A stretch of DNA of 64,000 nt, from the NCBI GenBank assembly GCA_042091275.1, contig JBELHR010000007.1, positions 10,295 through 74,294 of the forward strand, in the 5' to 3' direction. Source of the stretch: JBELHR01 sp042091275. GTDB taxonomy: Bacteria; Bacteroidota; Bacteroidia; Flavobacteriales; Flavobacteriaceae. The notes below the pieces were generated by a model that was not told where the DNA came from, did no database searches, and saw nothing but the letters and a program-made list of their open reading frames with translations. Positions 26,008 through 35,121 of the stretch are shown here, in pieces (the stretch's first letter is position 1; each line of letters opens with the position of its first letter). A program made the translations under genes and the position numbers.

Positions 26008-26409
26008 ATGAAATATACCTTAAAGGCTCATGAACGCTTAAAAAGCAAGAAAAGTATACAAGAACTTTTCCGTACTGGGAAATCGGTAAAATCCTTCCCT
26101 TTTAAGTTAGTTTACGTCCCTTTGGAGGCCTCTTCTGATCCATCCCAGATTCAATTTACAGTCTCTGTTTCCAAAAGACTTTTTAAGTCAGCTGTGGACA
26201 GAAATAGAATAAAGCGCCTGGTTCGCGAGGCCTATCGACTCGAAAAACCAGAGTTACTTAGCGCTCTCAACGAATCCTATGCAATTATGGTTATTTATAT
26301 TTCTAAAAAGCCATTGACCTTTGAAATTAGTCAAAGTGCAATGTCCAAAATTACAAAGGAGTTTAAAAAAAGAACAAGTAATCACCAAGACCCAATCGAG
26401 CATGGATAG
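26008..26409 (+). CDS. rnpA: Ribonuclease P protein component
   Basis: RnpA assists the RNA subunit of RNase P in 5' maturation of tRNAs. The 133-residue basic protein carries the family's conserved motif region KSAVDRNRIKRLVREAYR (the RNR motif), preceded by the usual substrate-binding sheet (FKLVYVPLE, IQFTVSVSKRLF). The start is ATG at 26008 (MKYTLKAHERLKSKK). rpmH is not adjacent, unlike in many bacteria. The following DUF6909-type gene overlaps by 8 bp. Confidence 0.95.
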   Translation: MKYTLKAHERLKSKKSIQELFRTGKSVKSFPFKLVYVPLEASSDPSQIQFTVSVSKRLFKSAVDRNRIKRLVREAYRLEKPELLSALNESYAIMVIYISKKPLTFEISQSAMSKITKEFKKRTSNHQDPIEHG

Positions 26410-28045
26410 AACTAGAGCACAGGAATCGACAAACGCAATAGAGAGACTTTATGTGAACATGAGGCACCTGTTCAACAGAGGCTTTTACAAGCCAATGGGG
26501 GTTTCTGGGGAGTCGCTTAGAAAATCCTTACTCCAGTTAAGGCCTGAGATTTATGGATCTATTGCAGAAGATCGAGTAGAGTTAAATGGATTGACCTACG
26601 TTATCGACAGGCTTCCCGAGGGAATTGAAGAGTGTCAATTTATCAACCTAATCAGTGATGAAGGGCTTAACAAAGCTCATTTTAAACCAATAATTCCACC
26701 AAAGAGAAGGAGAAATTGCTATCGTATCGATAGGGATCAAATGAATATTGAAATTACTAGAGGGCGTTCAGAGATCTATGATATATTGACCCATTTGACC
26801 TTCCTTTTTATAGAGTCTCATAAAATTGCAAATAGAGTTGTAATAAACAAATCTGGAAAAAAATCTAGGGAGTGGAAACTACTTGAAGACCTGGTTCTAA
26901 ACAAAAGAAGCTTGACCCAAAAAGAACAGGAAATCAATATTGCCCACCTCGCGGATATTTTGGGAAGAACCTTTGACGAAACGCTGGAAGCTTACACGTC
27001 TTTTTCCTCCAAAACAAACCCAAACCGTTTTTTTGAAATCATATTTTGGTTGGGGCAACTGGCCATCCACGAGCTCCTCGATGACGAAAAAAGAGTTATT
27101 AAATTTAGTTCGGTTTTATCCGATCAAATAGGACATCATATCTACGGAGAATCATGGGCAAATAGAATCAAAGAGACCATCCTAAACGCAGGACTGGGAA
27201 ATAGACCTATCCACATCATTTCGGCTAACATGCACTCCGTTATGAATAGCCTATATGCACCTCTGGTGTTTGAAAAAGATTTTCACAAAGACGGAATGCG
27301 CTTTTACGAAAAGCTGAGCAAACCAGAGAGCGATAATTTGAGAAAGCAAGTAAAACAATATGCTGCCAAAAACGGATTAATTTACCTCAGAGACGAATCG
27401 GGTACGAACATTAACGTTCAAATAATTGACAGTAGCAAGCTGGATTTTGAGGAAAAACCTCAAGAAAATGCTCCAGTGATAATAGTGATGGACTACGCTT
27501 TTGGAGAACAAGCCTATGAGACGATGGATGAGCTTCTAAAGCCATTTAAAACCGAAAGCGGCAAAGAACTCATGAATGTTTGTTCCGTCTCAATAATGGG
27601 TAAGGCTGGTATTTTGACTGGAGGGAAAGGAGATATTATGATTCCTTCGGCTCATGTTTTTGAGGGAACTGCGGATAATTATCCCTTTGTGAATGAGCTT
27701 CAGATTGATGATTTTGCGGAGTTTGACCTCGGCGTCTATGACGGAGCCATGGTAACCGTTTTGGGAACCTCTCTCCAAAATAAGGAAATCTTAAAGTTTT
27801 TTCACGAATCTACTTGGGATGTCGTAGGTTTGGAGATGGAAGGAGCGCATTATCAAAAGGCCATACAGGCAGCCTCAAAGATCAGAGGAAACATAAGAGA
27901 AGATGTCAAAGTGAGATACGCGTATTACGCCTCGGACAACCCCTTGGAAACAGGAAGCACATTGGCCTCAGGTGGATTAGGGACAACAGGAGTTACTCCG
28001 ACCTATGCAATTACACAGAAAATTTTAGAACAAATATTTAAATAG
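26402..28045 (+). CDS. DUF6909-type protein with a nucleoside-phosphorylase-like C-terminal half
   Basis: The protein has 547 residues from the ATG at 26402, which overlaps the rnpA stop by 8 bp. I recognise it as the uncharacterised Bacteroidota family labelled DUF6909. The N-terminal part (about 1-330) is helical and resembles nothing I can name. The C-terminal part (about 360-547) shows the layout of purine/uridine phosphorylases: a glycine-rich GKAGILTGGKGDIMIPSAHV stretch, the VGLEMEGAHY motif (compare VEMEAAA in PNP/MTAN) and a late YASDNPLE (compare SDxP). No enzyme activity is known. purD follows after 15 bp, which fits a purine-linked or nucleotide-sensing role but does not prove one. 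Confidence 0.65.
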   Translation: MDRTRAQESTNAIERLYVNMRHLFNRGFYKPMGVSGESLRKSLLQLRPEIYGSIAEDRVELNGLTYVIDRLPEGIEECQFINLISDEGLNKAHFKPIIPPKRRRNCYRIDRDQMNIEITRGRSEIYDILTHLTFLFIESHKIANRVVINKSGKKSREWKLLEDLVLNKRSLTQKEQEINIAHLADILGRTFDETLEAYTSFSSKTNPNRFFEIIFWLGQLAIHELLDDEKRVIKFSSVLSDQIGHHIYGESWANRIKETILNAGLGNRPIHIISANMHSVMNSLYAPLVFEKDFHKDGMRFYEKLSKPESDNLRKQVKQYAAKNGLIYLRDESGTNINVQIIDSSKLDFEEKPQENAPVIIVMDYAFGEQAYETMDELLKPFKTESGKELMNVCSVSIMGKAGILTGGKGDIMIPSAHVFEGTADNYPFVNELQIDDFAEFDLGVYDGAMVTVLGTSLQNKEILKFFHESTWDVVGLEMEGAHYQKAIQAASKIRGNIREDVKVRYAYYASDNPLETGSTLASGGLGTTGVTPTYAITQKILEQIFK

Positions 28046-28060
28046 ATCAAGCCCAAAAAC

Positions 28061-29335
28061 ATGAATGTCTTAATTATTGGATCAGGAGGAAGAGAGCATG
28101 CCTTTGCTTACAAAATCAAAGAGAGCTCTTTATTAAATGAATTATATGTCGCTCCTGGGAATGCAGGAACTGCTAAAATAGCGAAGAACTTAGCAATTGA
28201 TATCGCAGATTTTTCTCAAGTTAAGCAGACCGTTTTGGACTCGAATATTGACCTAGTTGTCGTTGGCCCAGAGGCACCTCTTGTCGCTGGAATTCACGAT
28301 TTTTTCTTAGGAGATGAGGATATCAAAGACGTCCCTGTTATCGGTCCAGCTCAACTGGCTGCTCAACTAGAGGGATCTAAGGATTTTTCTAAAAAGTTCA
28401 TGAAGAAACACGCTATTCCAACTGCTGGCTACGAAACCTTTGACGCATCTACTGTTGCGGAAGGTCACGCCTTTTTGGAAACCCTAAAACCACCGTATGT
28501 CTTAAAGGCAGATGGATTGGCCGCAGGAAAAGGAGTTTTGATTTTGGAGGACCTTCAAGAGGCAAAAACAGAACTTTCCAGTATGCTTTTGGACAACAAG
28601 TTTGGAGAAGCATCGAGCAAAGTAGTTATAGAGGAGTTTTTAGATGGAATCGAACTGTCGATTTTTGTTTTAACCGACGGAAAATCCTATAAAATTCTTC
28701 CTTCGGCAAAAGATTATAAACGCATTGGAGAAGGAGACAAAGGTCTTAATACCGGAGGAATGGGAGCAATTTCGCCCGTGCCTTTTGCAGATAAGGATTT
28801 TGTAAAGAAGTTTGAAGACAGAATAGTAATACCCACTGTAGAGGGCCTAAAAAAGGACAACATCCCTTATGTTGGTTTTATTTTTATTGGCCTGATGAAT
28901 GTAGGAGGGGATCCATACGTAATTGAATATAATGTGCGAATGGGTGATCCAGAGACAGAGGTCGTATTGCCTAGAATCGAATCGGACTTTTTAAAGCTAT
29001 TGGCAGCGGTCGGTTCAAAGCAATTAGGCGATGAGGTGCTCAAAATTAGTGAAGAGACTGCAGTGACTGTTATGTCAGTTGCAGGTGGATATCCCGAAGC
29101 GTACGAGAAAGGCATGGAGATAAAGGGCTTAAACGAAGTAGAAGAAGCTATAGTTTTTCACGCAGGAACTAAAATAGATGGCGACAAAATCCTAACCAAC
29201 GGCGGAAGAGTGTATGCAACTACAGCTATGGCCTCAGATAGAGAGGAAGCGCTTAAAAAGGCTTACAAAGCAATATCTAAAACAGATTTTCAAGACAGAT
29301 ATTACAGAAAGGATATAGGTTTTGACCTCCGCTAA
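28061..29335 (+). CDS. purD: Phosphoribosylamine-glycine ligase (GAR synthetase)
   Basis: PurD catalyses the second step of de novo purine synthesis, joining glycine to 5-phosphoribosylamine with ATP. The 424 residues start with MNVLIIGSGGREHAFA (N-domain). They have the ATP-grasp segment LKADGLAAGKGVLI, the GLNTGGMGAISP loop and the C-terminal FIFIGLM and YNVRMGDPETEVVLPR metal-binding stretch. The 3' end overlaps the following glycosyltransferase gene by 14 bp. No other purine synthesis gene is in the window. Confidence 0.97.
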   Translation: MNVLIIGSGGREHAFAYKIKESSLLNELYVAPGNAGTAKIAKNLAIDIADFSQVKQTVLDSNIDLVVVGPEAPLVAGIHDFFLGDEDIKDVPVIGPAQLAAQLEGSKDFSKKFMKKHAIPTAGYETFDASTVAEGHAFLETLKPPYVLKADGLAAGKGVLILEDLQEAKTELSSMLLDNKFGEASSKVVIEEFLDGIELSIFVLTDGKSYKILPSAKDYKRIGEGDKGLNTGGMGAISPVPFADKDFVKKFEDRIVIPTVEGLKKDNIPYVGFIFIGLMNVGGDPYVIEYNVRMGDPETEVVLPRIESDFLKLLAAVGSKQLGDEVLKISEETAVTVMSVAGGYPEAYEKGMEIKGLNEVEEAIVFHAGTKIDGDKILTNGGRVYATTAMASDREEALKKAYKAISKTDFQDRYYRKDIGFDLR

Positions 29336-30344
29336 GGACTTTAAGGATAAAACCATTTTGTTTTGTGTTCTAAATTGGGGTTTAGGGCATGCAACGAGAT
29401 CTGCTCGAATAATTCAGGACCTAATCGTCTCCGATAATGAGATAATCCTGCTCAGCGATGGGCAGGCTTTGGATTTTTTGAGAATTAGGTTTCCCCAAAT
29501 TGAATATTATCAGGCTCCTAGCTACGGAGTCAAATACCCCTCTGGAGACAAGGGTGTTTTACCGTTTATATTTCCGCAAATACCACGAATTTTAAAAGCA
29601 ATTAATGCAGAAAATAAGCAGGTTAGCGCCATTCTCAAGACAAAAACAGTCGATTTAATTATAAGTGACAATCGCTATGGCTGCCGCCAGAAAGAGACCC
29701 CATCAATTTTCTTGGGCCACCAACTCAACCTTGGAACTGGGTCAATTTATCACTTAGTCAATCGCTCTCATGCCAAATGGATAAACAAGTTCTCCGCTCT
29801 TTGGGTTCCAGATGATGAAAATAGAAGTTTAAGTGGTTCACTGAGCTCAAATAAGCACATAAAGATTCCACTATCATTTGTTGGGGACTTAGGCCAATTT
29901 CCAAAAGCCCAAAGCGAAGCGACAAAAGACATAGACTGCTTGATTCTCCTGAGTGGAATAGAAGAGCAAAGAAAAGCTCTAGAATCCAAACTAAGAGACT
30001 TAAACTGGCCACAAAACAAAAAGATTGTATTTGTTAGGGGGATCATAAAACCTATAGACACCTTAGAAAGATCTGGTTTAGAGATAAGAGATTTTGCAGA
30101 ACACGAAGAATTAATGGACCTTTTGGCAAGATCAAAAGCAGTTCTCTGCAGGTCAGGGTATTCTACGGTTATGGATTTGCAGCCCTTCGATTTAATTCGG
30201 GTATTCGTTCCGACACCAGGCCATAATGAGCAAATATATTTGGCAAAAAGAAGTTCAAGTTTGTCAACAAGCGCCGTTAGTTTAAACCAAAAGCACCTGG
30301 AAGAGGAACGTTTATTTAAACTCCTTTGTTTAGATAAAAACTAA
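29322..30344 (+). CDS. Glycosyltransferase-like protein (MurG/UGT fold)
   Basis: The roughly 340-residue protein begins with a nucleotide-sugar transferase N-terminal strand-loop, FCVLNWGLGHATRSARI (about 14-30, the GxGHxxR pattern of MurG-like enzymes). It ends with a donor-binding half containing RSGYSTVMDLQPFDLIRVFVPTPGHNEQIYLAKR, matching the Glyco_trans_1_3 / GT28 C-domain. Donor and acceptor are unknown. The start is uncertain: TTG at 29322 inside the purD 3' end is the first candidate. The 3' end overlaps the convergent histidine kinase gene by 29 bp. Confidence 0.75.
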   Translation: MTSAKDFKDKTILFCVLNWGLGHATRSARIIQDLIVSDNEIILLSDGQALDFLRIRFPQIEYYQAPSYGVKYPSGDKGVLPFIFPQIPRILKAINAENKQVSAILKTKTVDLIISDNRYGCRQKETPSIFLGHQLNLGTGSIYHLVNRSHAKWINKFSALWVPDDENRSLSGSLSSNKHIKIPLSFVGDLGQFPKAQSEATKDIDCLILLSGIEEQRKALESKLRDLNWPQNKKIVFVRGIIKPIDTLERSGLEIRDFAEHEELMDLLARSKAVLCRSGYSTVMDLQPFDLIRVFVPTPGHNEQIYLAKRSSSLSTSAVSLNQKHLEEERLFKLLCLDKN

Positions 30345-31350
30345 ATTCACTTCCTTTTCCGACCTTACTTTTGACGCTGATTTCTTGATTATGAGCTTCG
30401 AGAATATGCTTTACAATAGATAGTCCAAGTCCAGAGCCTCCTTGATCTCTGTTTCTACTTTTCTCCACTCTGTAAAAGCGTTCAAAAACACGATTTAGAT
30501 GTTGTTTGTCCATACCCTCTCCATTGTCGACTATGTCTACCTTAACTCTTCCGAGTTGGGATTCGTCAATACGCACTTCTGTAAAACCGTTGACCCTACC
30601 GTATTTAATCGAATTCTCTATTAGATTGAGCAAGACTTGTTCAATTTTTTCCTTATCGGCATTTACGATAATTGGAAATTGATGAAACTGAGCAAAACGA
30701 ACTGTAATTCCCTTTTTAGAGGATTTTAAATCCAAAATATCAAAGATGTTTTGAATTAAGTCCAGTAGGTTAAAGTTCTCCATTACGGGATTGACGTCTT
30801 TGGTTTCCAGTTTAGATATCATATCTAAATCTTTTACCACGGCCTCTAAGCGGTCTACCCCTTTGATTGCCCGTTCCAAATATTTTTCCCGAATTTCTTT
30901 GTCTTCTCCAGCTCCCTCCAAAAGTGTAATCAAGTAGCCTTGAATTGTAAAAATTGGAGTTTTCATTTCATGTGCTACATTTCCCAAGAATTCCCGTCTA
31001 TAGGCCTCTTGCTTGTTGAGGGATACTATTTCCAAACGGTTTTTTTCTGCCAGTTCTTCAAGCTCCGAAGACAATTCATCTAAATCAGTAGTCATACTGT
31101 TTTGGCTGACGTCTTTTACGTCGAGAACCGAAACCCGCTTCATAATCCCCTTAATCCTTTTGTAAATAAATCGCTCTACACGAAATTGAATCAATAAAAA
31201 ACTGAATAAAAAGAAAAAGAGCAGACCTGAAATCAAAAACGGAAAGTTTAAGCTATCAAAGAACAAAAGCATCAAACCACAAAAAGAAAGGCCAACAAAC
31301 AAAGTTAGCCATGCGCTTGTTATCAATGCAAATTTATAGGTCTTGTTCAA
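30316..31350 (-). CDS. Sensor histidine kinase, PhoR-like
   Basis: The 344-residue protein has two N-terminal membrane helices (about 8-32 and 35-55) with almost no periplasmic loop, as in PhoR. A short HAMP-like linker follows, then the phosphoacceptor helix with FLGNVAHEMKTPIFTI (His about 127). The ATPase domain has N box NLIENSIKYGR, G1 DNGEGMD and G2 SGLGLSIVKH. No PAS domain is seen. The start is TTG at 31350, 3 bp after the response regulator stop, which suggests translational coupling. The lack of a sensory loop suggests it senses through a partner, as PhoR does with the Pst system; the phosphate assignment remains inference. Confidence 0.85.
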   Translation of the reverse strand: MNKTYKFALITSAWLTLFVGLSFCGLMLLFFDSLNFPFLISGLLFFFLFSFLLIQFRVERFIYKRIKGIMKRVSVLDVKDVSQNSMTTDLDELSSELEELAEKNRLEIVSLNKQEAYRREFLGNVAHEMKTPIFTIQGYLITLLEGAGEDKEIREKYLERAIKGVDRLEAVVKDLDMISKLETKDVNPVMENFNLLDLIQNIFDILDLKSSKKGITVRFAQFHQFPIIVNADKEKIEQVLLNLIENSIKYGRVNGFTEVRIDESQLGRVKVDIVDNGEGMDKQHLNRVFERFYRVEKSRNRDQGGSGLGLSIVKHILEAHNQEISVKSKVGKGSEFSFYLNKGV

Positions 31351-31352
31351 AC

Positions 31353-32191
31353 TTATTCTGTTACGAATTTATAGCCGACCCCTTTGATGGTCTTGAAGTA
31401 GTCGTCACCAATTTTTTCTCTCAGCTTTCGAATGTGCACATCGATAGTTCTTCCCCCAACAACAACTTCATTTCCCCAAACATTGTTGAGAATAACCTCT
31501 CGTTTAAAAACTTTGTTTGNNNNNNNNNNNNNNNNNNNNNNNNNNNNNNNNNNNNNNNNNNNNNNNNNNNNNNNNNNNNNNNNNNNNNNNNNNNNNNNNN
31601 NNNNNNNNNNNNNNNNNNNACTTCATTTCCCCAAACATTGTTGAGAATAACCTCTCGTTTAAAAACTTTGTTTGGCTTGGAAGCGAGCAAAGAAAATAGC
31701 TCAAATTCCTTTTTTGGCAAATTGATTACTTGACCGTTTTTAACGATATGGTATTCATCCCGATTTATGACAATGTCCCCCGCAACAGTAGTGTCTTGAA
31801 TTTCTTTTTGATCAACCCGTCGCAATAGAGATTTCAATTTACTAATTAGGATTTTTGGCTTAATAGGTTTTGTGATATAGTCATCCGCGCCAGCTTCAAA
31901 CCCAGCAATATGAGAGTAGTCTTCACCGCGGGCGGTCAAGAAAGCAATCATGGTATGATTTAAATCTGGATTAGCTCTGATCTTTTCACAGGTTTCAATA
32001 CCATCCATTTCAGGCATCATAATGTCCAGAAGAATCAGATGAGGTCCAAAGGCTGAAGCTATTTCTATTGCCTCTAAGCCGTTGCTGGCTTTTTGAACGT
32101 TATAACCCTCCTTTTCTAAATTAAACCCGATGATCTCCAAAATATCTGGCTCATCATCGACTAATAAAATTTTTGTGTCCTGATTTTTCAT
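31353..32191 (-). CDS. PhoB-like response regulator (OmpR family), interrupted by an artefactual gap
   Basis: The receiver domain has the acidic pair DD (12-13), phosphoacceptor Asp in LILLDIMMPEMDG (about 56), Thr of FLTARG (about 86) and Lys of ITKPIKP (about 108). A winged-helix trans_reg_C domain follows, ending GRTIDVHIRKLREKIG and KTIKGVGYKFVTE. 100 Ns interrupt the gene, but identical 55-bp copies flank them. Merging gives 227 residues in one frame, the normal PhoB length. The start is ATG at 32191; the open frame runs eight codons further but into the promoter. The kinase gene follows directly. Confidence 0.9.
31465..31674. other. Assembly gap with duplicated 55-bp flanks (false gap)
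   Basis: Bases 31465-31519 and 31620-31674 are identical, with exactly 100 Ns (31520-31619) between them. Collapsing the duplicate restores the response regulator frame. Confidence 0.92.
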
Positions 32192-32212
32192 AACTCTTAA
32201 ACTAAGATCTAG

Positions 32213-32244
32213 CAAACTTACTCAATAAATTAAAAGTACGACAA
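32213..32244 (-). promoter_or_regulatory. Promoter of the PhoB/PhoR-like operon
   Basis: On the minus strand TTG (32244-32242) is 21 bp upstream of a perfect -7 element TAAGTTTG (32220-32213). The leader to the ATG at 32191 is about 18 nt. The promoter diverges from that of the TonB receptor. Confidence 0.6.
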
Positions 32245-32246
32245 CT

Positions 32247-32282
32247 TTTACAAATCCTTAATGTGTTTACAATTTGCTAACA
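32247..32282 (+). promoter_or_regulatory. Candidate Pho-box-like direct repeats
   Basis: TTTACA (32247) and TTAATG (32258) are spaced 11 bp start to start, and TTTACA (32266) and CTAACA (32277) again 11 bp. PhoB/PhoP-family regulators bind TT(A/C/T)ACA-like half-sites with this spacing. A fifth copy, CTAACG, sits at 32310, 33 bp on. The region lies between the two divergent promoters. It is AT-rich, so chance matches are possible. Confidence 0.35.
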
Positions 32283-32335
32283 TCATATTGTTCTTTTAAT
32301 AATAGTCAGCTAACGTTATAATCACAGAGTGGACA

Positions 32336-32343
32336 TACTTTTG
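32336..32343 (+). promoter_or_regulatory. -7 promoter element of the TonB receptor/beta-helix operon
   Basis: TACTTTTG is a perfect TAnnTTTG, 36 bp before the ATG at 32380. No TTG occurs 17-23 bp upstream, which would fit an activator-dependent promoter. Confidence 0.55.
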
Positions 32344-32379
32344 CCCCAGATTATAAACAAAAAACGAATCATATTTATT

Positions 32380-35021
32380 ATGAAAAAATTATTAGTATTA
32401 GCCTTGATTTTCACTGGCATAAGCCTGCAGGCTCAGTCTCTTTCAGGATTAGTTTTTGACGGAGATAATGCGAATGAACCCCTTCCTTTTGCAGATGTAT
32501 ATATCAAAGGAGGAACAAAAGGGACAACAACGGATTTTGATGGTAACTATGCACTCTCTTTAGATTCAGGAGACTATACTTTGGTTATTAGTTTTATCGG
32601 TTACGAAAGTCTAGAAGTTCCTTTTACGATAGTCGAGGGCGAGGACAAGGTCTTAAACCATACCTTAAACGCATCTCAAGGAGTTTCCCTAGATGAAGTA
32701 CAGATTGTGGGAACAGTTAATATGGAAAGAGAAAGCGCCTTGCTCGTCGAACAGCAAAAAGCAACTGTCATTAAAGAGAGTATTGGTTCCCAGCGATTGG
32801 CGGAAATAGGTGTTTCCAATGCGGCTACTGCAACTACTAAAATTTCAGGTGTTGCTAAAAGTGAAGGGTCAGGAGATATTTATATTCGCGGTCTAGGAGA
32901 TCGTTATTTGTCTACAACGATGAATGGTCTTCCAATACCTTCAGATAATGTTAACAACAAAAACATTAACCTGTCGTTGTTTTCAACAGACGTTATTAAT
33001 AACATCGGAATTAGCAAGACTTACAATACGAGTACCTATGCGGATCAAGCATCTGGAAACGTGGATATAACCTCTAAAAAATACACTAGAAAAGGCTTTA
33101 GTTTATCAGCATCCACAGGAGCAAATACTGCGGCAGCGGGAGTAGATCAATTCCGTCAGACTATTATCATGGACGATGTCAACTTTTTGGGACTTCAGTC
33201 TCAACAGTATGCCATAAGCGATGCAATTATTTATCAAGGTTGGGATTCAAGAGTAGGAAACAGTCCCATTAATTATGATTTTTCACTTTCAGCATCATAT
33301 AAATTTAAGCTTTTCGGAAAAGATTTAGGTTTGGTTGGTTCTGTTTCGAATAGCAAATCTTTTGAATATAGAGAGGGGATTTTCAGAAGTTACAGAGCAA
33401 ACATTTTAAATACTTCTTATCCAGATACAGAAAATAGAGGGACAAGAATTAACGACACTCCTGATGTAGAAGAATTTATTACTTTTTTGAATACCACAGC
33501 CTATATCCGTGGAGATTTTAAGATCAATGAAGACCACAAGATTGCTTACAACACCTTATATGTTATTGCAGGAGAGGACAAGCTCTACGAGCAAGGGCGT
33601 AATGGCTTAGGATATGTTTTTGACCAACAGCCTATTGAAACTGGGTCTTTCGTTAGAGATCAAAATTACAAGCAAACGACTTTAATTGTAAACCAATTGA
33701 TGGGAGATCATCAGTTTGGAGAAAGAAATAAACTTTCTTGGGCAGGTGGATACAACTACGTAGTTGCAAAGGAGCCAAATAGAATACGTAATGAGGCAAT
33801 TATCTTGGACGAGAACAACGTTACTTTTGCCGATGTATCCGATTTTTCTCAAAGAAAATCTGAACAAAGAATTCAAGACGTTGAATATAACGCATATGCA
33901 TTGAATGAGTACCAGTTTGGGGCTTTAGACGAAGACGACCAAAGAGCTTATAAATTAAATGTTGGTTTAAATTATCGTCACAAGGAGCGAAACTTTAATT
34001 CTCAATTTATTGGAGTTTCAACACCTGGTTATACACCTGGTTTTGCAAACTCAGGGTTCTTGGTGCCTAACGTAGATGATATATCTTCTATTTATATCCC
34101 TGAAAACTTTAGCAATAGTGCTAATCCTAAGTTGACTTTAAAGGAGCAGCTTCCTGACTTGTTCAATGGGGAACTGGATATTATGGCTGCTTTTGCATCG
34201 GTTGATTTTGGTTTAAATAAACGTTTCTCAGGTAATATTGGCGCTCGTTTTGAAAGAGATGTGTTCAATGTAGATTGGGATGTTAAAAACTATATTGGCC
34301 CTGACGGACCTCGTCGTTATGCTATTGAAAAGGAGTACACATCTTTATACCCAAGTGTGAATTTAAAGTATGCTTTGACCGAAAAAACATTCTTGAGATT
34401 TGCTTCAAGTATGACACAAACGCTACCGGAATTTAAAGAATTCTCCCCATTTCAATATGAGGAGCCAACAGGACGTGTAATTCAAGGTAATCCAGACCTA
34501 GAAAAGTCGGATGTTATTAATGTTGACTTGAAACTTGAGTTTTTCCCAAAAAGTGGAGAGTTGTTATCTGCTACAGCGTTCTTTAAAAATATTAAAGACC
34601 CAATCAACTTATCCCTTACAACAGGTTCTTCAGGATTTTTTGAATACAACAATACAGGTGATCAAGCTACCGTATTTGGTTTGGAATTGGAAGGTAGGTT
34701 GAATCTTCTCGAAAATGAGGACGGACAAGGAGTGGTAAGCGCTAATGCGAATGTGACGCTTATGTCTCATAACCAAGATCTGCTGGAGAAGTTTGAATAC
34801 TATGATATCAAAGAAACAGGTCTTCAAGGAGCTTCTGATGTAATCGTGAACGGATCTTTAGTATATAACAACAGAAAAGAAAATACATTTATTGGGTCTC
34901 TTACTGCAAACTATGCATCGGATAAGATTTACGCATTAGGAAGTCCAGAAGATTTTGCAAACAGCGATGTGTTGTTCAACCACCAGATCGTTGAAAAAGG
35001 ATTTGTAACCATGGACATGGT
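32380..35021 (+). CDS. TonB-dependent outer-membrane receptor, 3' end lost in a gap
   Basis: The ATG at 32380 gives a signal peptide (MKKLLVLALIFTGISLQAQ), a carboxypeptidase-regulatory-like domain (about 20-105: GTTTDFDGNYALSLDSGDYTL, SFIGYES), a plug domain (about 125-240, IYIRGLGDRYLSTTMNGLPIP) and most of the barrel. The last visible residues (FVTMDMV) precede the final strands, so I estimate several dozen residues are missing. The frame can be read upstream to 32329, but that includes the promoter. The ligand is unknown. The position opposite a PhoB/PhoR-like pair suggests a phosphate-related substrate, by inference only. Confidence 0.88.
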
Positions 35022-35121
35022 NNNNNNNNNNNNNNNNNNNNNNNNNNNNNNNNNNNNNNNNNNNNNNNNNNNNNNNNNNNNNNNNNNNNNNNNNNNNNNN
35101 NNNNNNNNNNNNNNNNNNNNN
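35022..35121. other. Assembly gap, genuine missing sequence
   Basis: There are exactly 100 Ns, the default scaffold spacer, with unrelated sequence on each side. The receptor's last strands, its stop, and the start and signal peptide of the next gene are all missing, so the true gap is larger or differs from 100 bp. Confidence 0.9.

Noticed and set aside
31311..31733. Plus-strand frames running through the N gap opposite the response regulator
   Set aside because: They depend on undefined bases and duplicated flanks; the minus strand holds the real gene.
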